Source: Hysterangium stoloniferum
Lineage: Eukaryota > Basidiomycota > Agaricomycetes > Hysterangiales > Hysterangiaceae
Direction of reading: 5' to 3'
NCBI GenBank assembly: GCA_015178975.1
Contig: WHVD01000080.1
Location: 248,001 to 312,000, forward strand
Length of the DNA: 64,000 nucleotides
Numbering within the stretch: position 1 is the stretch's first letter; every line of letters starts with the position of its first letter. The position numbers were made by a program, and so were the translations under genes. The notes under the pieces were generated by a model, which was given only the letters and a program-made list of their open reading frames with translations, had not been told where the DNA came from and did no database searches. This document shows positions 42,533 through 53,440 of this stretch, piece by piece.

Positions 42533-44272
42533 TCACGCAAACGCCACCCCAGCCATTCGGGCGAGGAGGACCTCAGACTCAGTAGCCCTGCTCAGCGTAG
42601 TCTGCGTCCTCGGATACCGCTCACCCCGTATCAAATCACGGAAATTGCCAACATTTTCGTCTCCCCTATGTCAAATTACACATTGCACCCATTACAATCA
42701 CACGTGTGGGGGTTAACTTGGAATACGCACTGAATCATGCCACTTTCGATTTGGCGCTGTGTAAGCTCTTGGAGATAAGGCATTACCTTTTCTTGGTAGA
42801 TAGGTGCAAGCTTATACTACAGGAGCGGGAAATTCTGTGAGTAGAATAGAAAATATGCGTCGAGAGGCGAAGACTCACATCCATCAACGTTCGATCCCCC
42901 TCCTCGTGGAGACGACTGAGAAGAGCGGGCAGTAGAGGACTATCCGCAAAGTCTTCCAATCTCTTCAGGATCGGCCGGCTGTATGTGTGTGTTCAGTTCA
43001 ACCTCCCGTAAATAGCTAACCAAAAAAGGACCTACACCCCGAATATTATACCTTGTGATCGGGGGAGCTTGCGAAAAGTCTGATGATCGACGCGGAAGAA
43101 GAGATCTTTCGGGTGAAGGGCATCGGGGAGTGTGTATCCGCTAAAGTGAGTCGCTATTTTATCTGCGGAAAGAATAACGCCGCTGGATTAATAAATCACA
43201 ATAAAAAATAGCGATTGAGAAAAACACGAACGAAAGAATAAATTTCGGTCATCAACGATTTCCCAACTGGTACGTTCGAATGGTTCGTGAGGTTTGAAAC
43301 GTTTCAGCGTTCGTTCAACGCTAAGCAGAAGTTTTTCATTGAAATAAGGTACGGGTTCATGTACCTCCTTCAGGGATTTGTTGATCTTCTCGGAGAGAAG
43401 GTAAAAGCCTGGGAAATGATATCAAGATGACGCAAACAAAGTGATATGACGTGAGGTTTAAACCTGGGAATGCTACCAGACCGCCTACAAAATAGACATG
43501 ACCGTCATCACGCTCCCGTGCCATAAGGAAGTCATCTTGAACAAGCCTTTGGAAATCATTTGGAAATATCAAGTTCGAAGGGCATTACGGAAGAAATCTA
43601 CCTGGAGATTTCCAGCAGGGCTTCCGTACCCTTTTTACTTCGTATATCCGTTAGCTTCTCGTCGGTAATCTTATTCCAAATACCACCTCCCGGTAAATCG
43701 AGGGGCTGAAACAGAGTCGGATATCGTTTAGGGAGCCAGTCGATTAAAGTTTCCAGTAATTCATTACACGCATCGTCATTCTCGGGCAAAGAATCGACGA
43801 CCGTTTTACCTTGAATAATCGTTATGAAGAGTTGGTTGGTTCAGTGTCAGTAATGCGGCGTAAGAACTGAATAGGAAGGGATTGACCTTGTTCTGAAATG
43901 ACTTTGGCCTTCTGTTCAAGATACCATCTGTAATCTTTGTCAATCTCAATCCAATCATTGATGTGCATTGGCTGGTGAGCCATTGTCTGATGGGATGGTC
44001 AAGGTTAGGCCAATGTAATCATACAGAGCTCAGACCTGGTAGTATGGGAATCGCACAGTCTTGTTGACATATACATGATTCCTCGTTGTTGCATTTTCCA
44101 GATCAAATTCCAATAATGGTTCGGGATCAGAAAGTTGCAATGTGGCCAGTTCCTTCTCGATTTGATTAACCCTTCTTCGCGACGATTGCGGTATCTGATA
44201 CTGTAGAAAGCGCCAAATGATAGTGGCAAGAAGAGCAGCCAACGCAATAAATTGTAATGAACTTGAAGACAT
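42533..44272 (-). CDS. DUF3445 protein, haem-dependent oxidative N-demethylase-like
   Basis: About nine exons; clear ones are 44272-44036, 43986-43887, 43809-43602, 43546-43464, 43408-43232, 43162-43052, with three more to the stop at 42533-42535. The N-terminus has a membrane anchor (LQFIALAALLATIIWRFLQY, residues 6-25). The domain then runs through IEIDKDYRWYLEQKAKVI, LVQDDFLMARE, HVYFVGGLVAFPGFYLLSEK, IHEPVPYF-like VHEPVPYFNEKL, and FFRVDHQTFRKLPRSQ. These are the conserved blocks of DUF3445, a family with a haem-dependent dimethylamine/N-demethylase member in bacteria. Anchoring plus the domain suggests an ER or mitochondrial membrane enzyme; substrate unknown. Confidence 0.8.
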
Positions 44273-44565
44273 TTAGTGATGGTCCAAGCAGATATCGTTA
44301 AGATGGGTGTAGACAAGATTCAATCAGGGAGTTTTACATAAATTGCTTATAGTAAATCGGTTTTATCCCACGATCAGACCTTCTCTGAGAAATGGGAATG
44401 TGGTCATGTGCAGCGTGTCACCAGTTTATACGCTGGCTACACTTCAGCAACAGTACTAGTATAGCATTTTTTTCAAGGAGAATTATTATCCAAGTAAGTC
44501 AGTGTATTGCAAACCTGTTATATACTAATCCCATTCCCGACAACCAGCGATCATATTGCCGCCTG

Positions 44566-45286
44566 ATGGACCGAGATCTTGATTCGAAATCGACAGTGGA
44601 AGCTGAACCGAAACAGGTAGTCCCTAGTCGCGGAGGAGGTCTTACAGAGTCAGAGCTGGAGCCATTGACAATACAGATAGTGGTGAGAAGAGATCTGTTA
44701 GACGTGCGTTTGTGCCATTTTTAGGGTTTCAGGATGGCTCCATGATGTATTAATTGGTGCCTGGGCTTTCAATACTTAGGCAGAGGGATGGGGAGTAGGT
44801 CCTTTGTTGTCGCAGGCTGCACATGTTGCGATTGCGGTAATGTCATAACCCGAGCTTTGGCGACAGCTGATACTAATTCGATTGTATTATTGTAGGTTGT
44901 ACATGAATATAAAGATTTAGAAGACACCAAGGTGTATCTCTCTGATCTAAAAAACATGCATAAAGTACGGTGCTCTACTAGTGCCGTTAATTTTATACTC
45001 GAAACTTATACACTATTATTTTTCTACAGGTTATTCTCCAGGTATCAGAACCAAGGCCATATAAATTTTCAGGCTGACCAGGTTGTACACTACCAAGGTA
45101 TCCAACGAATCTTCGCTTCTCAAGCTAGCCTACCAACTATCCAACGCCGAACCGCCAATCCCACACCATCTTTGGGTTGAACAACCAGAATGTATACCAA
45201 CATGTTTGGCACTTTCACCGAATAGGAAAGAAAAGCGGACGAAGAAAATCTTGGACAAGGCAGGGTGTCGTCTATTTAGGACGTAA
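44566..45286 (+). CDS. PTRHD1-type peptidyl-tRNA hydrolase 2 family protein
   Basis: Five exons: 44566-44703, 44780-44836, 44896-44964, 45030-45041 (only 12 nt, coding VILQ), 45098-45286; predicted 154 residues. Core motifs: LTIQIVVRRDLLD, EGWGVGPLLSQAAHVAIAV, YLSDLKNMHKVILQV, then PIPHHLWVEQPECIPTCLALSPNRK and C-terminal KKILDKAGCRLF. These match the PTRHD1 branch of the Pth2 fold, in which an active enzyme recycles peptidyl-tRNA. PTRHD1 proteins lack part of the Pth2 active site, so activity is uncertain. It is divergent from the DUF3445 gene (293 bp apart) and upstream of TRAPPC11. Confidence 0.85.
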
Positions 45287-45698
45287 TACCGTTCAGCCAT
45301 CGGACTCATAGCAGGCGGTAGAAACTTCACATCATTAATTGAAGGAGTGTGACGCTGCAAGAACAATGTCTCGTTCGGAACGATCAAATATTAATACATT
45401 GGAAATATTCACTATCACGAGTGAAATCAAATGCCGTATGCCTTCTATGGGATGCATCTGTGTTCCCAAACAAGCACATATTTTTTCCGAAAATAATTCT
45501 GTTCTTAGGAATAAAATAGCCCTGTCGATCCTAAGACTAAAAAGTAGGTTGACTAAGCCCCAACCTCACTGCCAAATATTCGCACGCTCTTATGCGTGCT
45601 TCAAGCTAATTGCAACTGGTTGCCTAGAACTACAACTGACTGTGGATTCTCATATTGGATCAAGTAGGCTTTAGCCACAAACAACAATAATAGAAACA
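45287..45698. other. Intergenic region before TRAPPC11
   Basis: No gene recognised. Contains the 3' end of the PTRHD1-like gene and the TRAPPC11 promoter. Confidence 0.5.
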
Positions 45699-48600
45699 AT
45701 GAATTCCTACCCCTCCGAGTTTCTCATGCAACTAGGCCCAGTCATGTTCATAGCTGGGCTTGATACTCCAGTAGAAACACCACCCTCAGACACAGAAACT
45801 TCAGAAGATGACCGCATTCTTGGAAAAAGAGTACAGGATGACCCATTTATTTTGCTTACAAAACGGTTACGGGACGTCCTACTCGAAAAAAGTGCTAAAA
45901 AGGGCACCATTTGGGTTGGAGATGCAGAGCGCACTGATCCAGCATTCAGGATGATTCTGGTGGATAAGGTGCGAGGTGACAAATATAGGGAGTTGTATCC
46001 CAGTCTTTATTTATTGATAATTTATTCGTGTAGAGCGTGCGATTCCCTCCTCAGAAGGCGTCCGGACAAGATGCACATTCACCCCTGTCACCTCTGACAC
46101 AGACATCACCCTTATATCCCGACGGACTCATCGCGCCCGTTTGGATTCGTAAACATACAGAACTATTACCAGCGGTCTTTGTTCTATTTTTACGGTTATA
46201 TGAACGCAGTGAACACTCCCCCCTTACACCCATTTCACCGTTACACAGTCATGTTGCTAGTGAGAAGGTAACACCCTTACTACTGAATGCTTCTACACAC
46301 CCTCAAACTCAAATCATCCTATATAGGAGGAAGAACGGCATCGGGAAGAAGAAAAAAGACGAGATATTGAACTGTCCGCAGAAATTGCCGCTCGAAAGAG
46401 AATATGTGGTGAGCGGGGGATTAAATTAACGGCAGTGCTGTTGGCTAGTAGGAGAATGCTAGGTTAGTCCATTCAACCGGCCATTAAGTATCATACGCGT
46501 ATTTGAGATATCCATGATATTCACAGATGATCCTAATTTGGATAGTCGATTAACGTTTATAAGACGTCAATCTGGTCTTGACTCACGTGCAGCATTATTT
46601 GTGCTGAGTCCCGTCAATTCCACGGAGCTTCAAGAGTTTGTGAAAAGGTTACTGACTTCGCTTTATGTTTGCTCGCCACTAACTCGGGGGGATTCAGTTT
46701 ACAGTCAGCTTTGCGTGAGGCAGCTTTGGAGTACTATACACATCATTCCAAACGTGTGCGTCGCAAACGCAACAAGCACACGGCAAGCTTAGGCACAGGT
46801 CCTGCCGCTACTCCACAGCTTAGTGAGTCGTTTTCCTGGATATGTTTCTACTATATGTGTTTATATACCATTTAGCCTTCTCAACTCGAGCTCTCAGCCA
46901 GCCCCTCAGAACACAAGGCTGGATTGCCCGTTATGAGTATAAAATGGCCTGCTTTGCTGAGTTTAGGGGAGAAGAGGAAGTGGCGCGCAAGTGCGGACAT
47001 TTCGATAATTTTATACGAGCAAAAGATACTTAGTTGGGCTAACCACATGTGCAGGCACTTTCAGACGTCGTGGGAGATTTTACTTGACATGTTCGGTTCA
47101 ACTGTTACCTTACCTCCACGTACCAAGCGTTGGGCAGAAGCCAAGGTGCTTGCCGATTGCATCAGCGTTAAGGTATGGTCGTCGCATCCAGTACACAATG
47201 GGAACTTCATGTTTCCCAGATAATTAAACTATATTTATATCGTGGCGAATATTCTCGTGCCATGGCCCACTTCGCTGCACACATGTCGAGATTTGCGGAT
47301 TTCAGCCGAGGATGGGGAATTGGTGAAGAAACGTGGGAATTTTGGAGCTGGATGGCTCGATGGTGTGCTATCTGTAGCTTTTTTATAATTTTAATTTACG
47401 TCTCGATATAAGGTACAAGATACTTGCAGAACTTTTAGACATGGCAACAACATCAAATCTGAAAATACCACAATCTCTTCCAAATTATGGCTCACTCGCA
47501 GTGTTGCCTCCTTCATTTCATCAGCTACCTGGACAGGTCGAGCCTTCCCGCCCCTTGGGAATCAATCCCACCGCATTTTTACAACATCCTGGATTTTACT
47601 ATTATGCTGCAGCACTCTGTACGCAGCGACGTCTTGAACAATTCATTACAGCAAACCAGGAGGCTACTCTGGCGGGTGTGGGAACAGTACCGATCAATCT
47701 GGCTAATGAAAGAAAGGTTGACCACAAAGTAATCATCCTAGAGGTAAAGATCATCTACGAAATTGAACTTCAAGTTTCACAATAGCACACAGCTTTGCAC
47801 TAAAGCATACGAACTGTTTAAAAAGCATAGTCACAACCAGGGCCAGAGTCGCTTCACGTTCTACATTGCGTGTCGGATAGCACAAACCTATCGCGATAGC
47901 GGTAAATTTGAAATGGCCATTAAGTTCTTCGAACGGATTGCCAAAACATATAGGAAGGAAGAGTGGGGGATTATGCTCAAACCAGTGTTGTCTACCTGGT
48001 ATACTTGTTCGCGTCAAGTGGGGGATGTGGACAGTGCTGTCAAACTGTTAATTGAAATGATGTGCTGTGGTAATGCAATGTCATGGAGATTTAGTTTCTT
48101 GTTAATATCATTATCTCACAGGTCCTCCGGACGATTTTGCGGTAGGACAACTTGAAGAGGACTTAGCAGCCATTTTAGAGGTGAGCCTTCATTATCAGGT
48201 GACTTAAACCATTATATAACCTAAAGTAAAGACCACTTCCCCTACCTCAACATCAATGAAAATTGATCTGACTGAGTATAACTCGCTTTGTAAACCGTCA
48301 CCTCTGCTTTTTTCCGAAACTTGTTACTAAAGTTTGTTTTCTAGTCCATTCGTCTTGTGTGTTTTGGCAAGGGGAAGTGGACCTCTCTCAGCGCGCACCA
48401 TTCCAGCTACATCTGAAAGCGCCCAACTCTATATCCCTTGCCGTTCTGCCCTTTGTCAGTCTCCGGATTGAATTCTCTGGCGGATACTCACCAGTGTTTA
48501 TCAAACATCGGCAATCCGCCGGTATCATAAAGCCACAATCTTTACAGCTTGTTCAATTAGGATTTATCCAAGTTCAGAGCGTAGCGAACACGGAGCAAGA

Positions 48601-50513
48601 ATTAGTCGCCGATCTACAGTGGTCATTAGGTAGCACAATGGTTCTGACTGGGTCTTTAGCCTCGGATGTCCCCATAAACGTCGCGGTTAGTTGCTCCGCT
48701 TGTTTTGGAATTTTCACCCTTATATTTTAGTCCATTTAGATTTCCAGGGTTATTTTGACTGCTGTAAAGGGAAATTGGGATATCGAACTGACCTTCAGTC
48801 CGAGCGTATCCAGGAAATTCAAGTCATTGCCCCCCCGTTGGCTAAGCAAATTGGATCCTCCTACGTACATACCTGTGCAAAAGGGTGCATCACCCACTTT
48901 AAAGTATAGCACACAACACTTTGTCGTTCATTGGACCTCTGACAGTTTTGATTTTGTAGTGTACGTCATCGCCCCCATCGTATCAATGTTGACTTTTCGC
49001 ATCCTTCACCGGCATACCTCAATGAACATTATCCAATTACCCTTTCTTTGACAAACATCGATGAGCATGAGCTAACTGTCATAATAGACACACTCCTACA
49101 ACCTCCTCTTGATGATTCAGGTTCGTGATAACGCTGAAGCCTCGCTATCCCGGATCGGTAACATCCTGACAGTGAACCACATTATTTTGGAAGAGAGTCA
49201 CTCAACAGGGTTGATTAAAGGTGTCAAGTGCGGAGTTTTAAGACCGGGAGAAACCATTCAAAAAATCTTGTTTCTACATAGCACTGGGACAGCAGGTGAC
49301 CGTATTCTGGACATTTCAGTGCAATGTCAACTTCCGTCCCTGGATGCCACAGAGGACGCCCAATCTCATGTATCACCCCGCTCAGCTTCCAATATCAGTG
49401 AGACACTACAAACACTATCGATATCAACGCTATCTCCTTTAGGAATTAATTCCGAAGTTGCCTATCGACTTCCTGTACAATCATCGCGAGACCCGACACG
49501 TGTGCCGACAGCACTGTCCTCCTATGACAATTCCGTGCTGGAAAACCAGGCAGAGGGTATTGTCAGGACTACCATCACAAATTTGGGTCCTTGGGACATT
49601 ATCATTGAGAAATCAACATTCACACCAGTTTGTAATCCGTGAGTTCTTGTCCACTTACTTTTTGACACTTCATGCGCAGGCCACGATTCACGAAAATATC
49701 AAACTGCTGAATTGTTCATTGGATACTGAGGAATCCGATTTCCCCATGCGTACATGATTTTTTTTATTACCCGTGTAATTGTTGCTTGACCGTTTCTTCA
49801 GGTTTCCTGGCAGGTGACAATTATTGTATTGTTCTTCGTTTCGTGGTCCTCGCAAAAGACCCCATGGAATTAGAGGAGATTTTACCATCCCCAGGAATGT
49901 ATGAAATTCAATGGACTAGGTGAGATCTGTCAAACTCATTAGGAGCTATATTTCACGCTCTTTTTTAATCAGAGCACAAGAGTTGTCAAATAAATCAGAT
50001 ATGGCAGCCATTACACGTATTTCTTTGCCCCAATTGTCTGTCTCCCAAGATAGCATGGTCGCATTGTTGGAATTACCTGCTGCAGGGGTGCCACATCTGC
50101 CTATAACAATCAAATTGCGACTACGCAACCATCATCCTTGGCGGACGGCAGATATTCATCTACAGCTCGAACCTTCTGATAACTTCGTAGTTTCCGGGCT
50201 TCGGAGTGGAAACTTACCCGTACTGCTAGCAGGAAGCGAAGAATCCCTTTCCTTTAATATTATACCCGTATCTTGTGGGATAGCTCGTTTACCGACCTTC
50301 AAACTTTTTGATCGACGGAAGGAGACGCAGGAGCGACAAAGCCATGAGGGCGCAGAGGGGGCGAGGATTCCGACCATTGACAGTCGGGTTGAGGAAAGGA
50401 GCGACGGTGGAGAGGAAGTACGGTTGATAGCACGGGTCTTTGAGGATGATGGCTCTTCGAGATCGCGCCGGATTGATGCTGAAGGCTTGAGCCTGTTTAT
50501 CACGCCTGTGTGA
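45699..50513 (+). CDS. TRAPPC11: TRAPPC11 (foie-gras/gryzun) subunit of the TRAPP tethering complex
   Basis: Large multi-exon gene, over 1,000 residues. It starts MNSYPSEFLMQLGPVMFIAGL. The N-terminal half carries YPDGLIAPVWIRKHTELLPAVFVLFLRLYE (about 46110-46205), then DDPNLDSRLTF and the foie-gras domain with TPR-like helices (WEILLDMFGSTVTLP, ADCISVKIIKLYLYRGEYSRAMAHFAAHM across an intron near 47175-47217, HPGFYYYAAALCTQRR, FYIACRIAQTYRDSGKFEMAIKFFERIAKTYRKE). The C-terminal half is beta-rich gryzun sequence, ending SRRIDAEGLSLFITPV. TRAPPC11 works in ER-Golgi and autophagy traffic as part of TRAPPIII. Exon joints in the middle (48160-48360, 48690-49110, 49640-49980) are placed by frame only. 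Confidence 0.88.
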
Positions 50514-50850
50514 CCCTCTCAAATAAAATTAAATAAGTTGATATTGCCACTGCTATAATGTTGTAAGATACGTAATGATTAAAAGCAGTCTCATTTGTGA
50601 AGAGAAGTCCTTCACATCTGGGATATAATCCATATGCAATGAAATAAAGAGAATATGATATGTGTGGAAACAAAGTTGTGTGGGTAACCCATAGTGACAG
50701 CTCGCTGTTCATGGGAGACTAAAAGATGTTACCCTGACGGGTGGCACAACCCACAGATCTGACCTCAATCTTCCCCGGCCAGAAATGGGACATCATCGTC
50801 TCATCACCGGAAAATAAAGCATGAGGAATGGGTTCTTGCTGCACATTGAT
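50514..50850. other. Convergent intergenic region
   Basis: Between the TRAPPC11 stop and the stop of the next minus-strand gene. No feature seen. Confidence 0.5.
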
Positions 50851-51508
50851 TTACAATAGGCAGGGGAAATCATCCTCGATAATCACGTAGCCTGCATAAA
50901 TCAATTAATGAGGAAACCTAGACACACAGGATTTAAGATAAGTGGATCGTACCTGGAAGTGGTATTGGTTTAGCTATATAATGTTTATCAGCTTGCATAC
51001 ATATGTCCACATTTTAACAAACGTACGGGGAGGGAGCGTCCGTATCCGTACCCTCATGAAGTTCGAGTTACTCTCCATACGCTTTACGGTGTCTGACCCT
51101 AGCTCCTTCAGGAGAAGACCGTATAAATTGAGACCACAAGTGTAATCTCGTCTTGCAAGATCCCATTCGTCCATCACCTCATACGCAAACCCTCTCAAAC
51201 TCAGCGCAAAGGGTGCCCATAAACGAGGTGAGCTCCCGTCACAAAGCCAAGCAGTCATGCGCGTAATGACGGTTGCAGGGTTGCGTGGTAGTATCTGGCC
51301 CATTGTCTGAAAAAGTGCCAAATGAGGGTTTCGGTGTAGTGGGTGAGTCGCCGTAGGGGAACTACTGTCATTGTTTGACCCCGACCTAGGTGTGATTGAG
51401 CGGTCAAGTTCATTGGTAGTTTGTCAGTGAAACTCACATGTTGGTAATGGAGTCAATGGGAGAAGGTAAAGTCTGAAAGATAGTCGTTGACAAGAAATCG
51501 AATGACAT
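50851..51508 (-). CDS. Unrecognised small protein, 156 residues
   Basis: Three exons with consistent phase: 51508-51438, 51385-51027, 50891-50851. Starts MSFDFLSTTIFQTLPSPIDS; a Ser/Asn-rich stretch follows; the folded part runs MGQILPRNPATVITRMTAWL, SLRGFAYEVMDEWDLARRDY, LLLKELGSDTVKRM; ends IIEDDFPCLL. The WDLARRDYTCGLNLYGLL segment looks like a helical repeat, but no family is assigned. The exons being in frame with standard splice sites argues for a real gene. Downstream of, and in the same strand as, the gene at 51891-53088. Confidence 0.6.
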
Positions 51509-51890
51509 ACCCCACGAACAAACCAACCACTTAAGTACTACGTGAGTGCAACTTCCATGTGGCGTTGGGTTGGGGGTCTTTCTCGGAATATTACGCCTTC
51601 ACGAAACAAGAGGGAGCACGGCATGCGTGTAGATTAGTCTGCCACCAAACGTGTGGCCTATGATAGGTTATACGCTTCCAACATGCAACTTATTGCGTGC
51701 CCTTGCATCGCACTCTCAACGTGGTAGGCAATGATAATAGCAGCATATCAGGTCAGGATCATTCGCATTTTTGCAAGCAGGTCACTTATTAATCAATTCG
51801 AAACGTGCTCAAGTTCTACACCGTGTAGTCACATCACATGGATCAACATGATTAGCACAGCAATCTGTCTATATGAAGACCACCACATAA

Positions 51891-53088
51891 TCAAGGCTGG
51901 GCTACGGCGGCGGCGTGTGTGGGAACCTACGGTGTAAATGTGAATACAACGGCGTTTATGAGGGAACATAGCTCACCATCTGGTACGCGACACCACAAAA
52001 TTGCATAAGCCTACAAGAAATCAGTTCAATTCTTTGAACTCAAGCTATGTCACACACTTGTTGAGATTCTTCTCGCGTGAATCCCCTAGATCTGAAAGAC
52101 CATAATCTGCCAATAGTTGTTTGGCGGTGGGCCCTGAAAAAGTATGTCAAACAGCCATTTCGTCTCTTTTGAATTCCGGGGATTAATATACCGTCCAATG
52201 CGAAAAGTGCTGTCAGATCCTTTGGAAACAAGGCGGATGCCTCTCCGCTCGTCATGAGGAGGCTATGCAAAGGATCTCCAAGGTGGTTTGATCGTAGGAG
52301 GGAGTTGGCTCGGCGACTCTCCCTGGACAGTATATCATTAATGCGCCCGCACATCATGGGACTGACAAAATACTCACGAATTATGGAGAGCGCGTTTAAC
52401 ATCCTCTAATTGCCTCTTATGCTCATCCACTTGGTCTTGTAGTGTTACAGGAATGTGGTGCGTTAGCTGATGCTCAACCTGGGCTCGTACTTGCTCCTCG
52501 ATCTGATCGTTGATGTGTTCCGCGACTATTGCATTCTTAAGTGCAAAGAAAAAATACGCTAGATGATGAAAACGCAAACCTTTGCCACGAAGATGATCAA
52601 CAATCTCATGTTGAAGGACGTCTTTCAACAGGACTAGATAACCATGTTTATTCGTTCGGAATGCGTTCGAAAAACCGTGTATAAATTGCTGCACGCACCT
52701 TTGATCTCATCAATTTTTGCCTCTTGGCGCAGATCCTGTTGTTGAATATGCCCCCGGAGACTTGGAAAACCAATAAAATATATATGGGATATGCAATGGC
52801 AGAACTCACATGTTGATCTGTTGAGCATTTTCAAGGGCTGGCCCCAATGCAGCTACTTTGGACGTTTGTTCTCCCAGAGAATCAAATGTCATCTAAACAA
52901 ATGAGATTATCATGGTTTTGGTCCCTGCTAACACGTATGACACTCACGCCTAGAGCACTTAGTGCACCTTTCATGGTCATCAGAATATCTTGGACAGCTT
53001 CTACCTCGGGCAATGGAGCCACGGTGGTAAGACCGGGAGAGGTAACATTGGTGCGAGGCGTAGGGAAAGGAGATGGTACGGGAGACAT
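51891..53088 (-). CDS. Unrecognised coiled-coil protein with many small exons
   Basis: Starts MSPVPSPFPTPRTNVTSP at 53088. At least eight short exons splice in frame: after ALSALG into MTFDSLGEQTSKVAALGPAL; then HIQQQDLRQEAKIDEIK, DVLQHEIVDHLRGK, VAEHINDQIEEQVRAQVEHQ, HKRQLEDVKRALHNS, LFPKDLTALFALDGPTAK, and LMQFCGVAYQM ending THAAAVAQP. The middle is a predicted coiled coil (Glu/Gln/Lys/His heptads). The first ATG has a Pro-rich unstructured leader. I recognise no named domain. It sits between MDL1 and the small gene at 50851. Confidence 0.65.
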
Positions 53089-53440
53089 AATGGGATAGTA
53101 GAATAGCGAGTGAGGAGAAAGCTGAAGAATCTACTAGAAAAATACGATCTGAGGAGATGAAATGCCCACGGGATAGTCGCCTCGCGGTATTTGCATGTTA
53201 GCGGTATGTACCCCACGCGTACCATCGAACTAGTTAAATACACTATTTGGTAGTATTATTTTCATATCACGTTCACAGTCATTATCTCTTTGCATAGTTG
53301 TTTAATTGCTGTAAGTTGCCGGAGTCGGGATCTTTATCGCGAGCCTTTGGACGAAGTGAAAACAAATCACTTATGGAAATTTATTTATGAGAGGAACAAC
53401 TGGAATGGTTCTACAGTAAACTGAATCAATCGCTTGCGGA
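53089..53440. other. Intergenic region
   Basis: Promoter of the coiled-coil gene and 3' flank of MDL1. No feature seen. Confidence 0.5.

Noticed and set aside
45339-45674. 111-residue ORF between PTRHD1-like gene and TRAPPC11
   Set aside because: No family resemblance, in the TRAPPC11 promoter region, likely chance frame.
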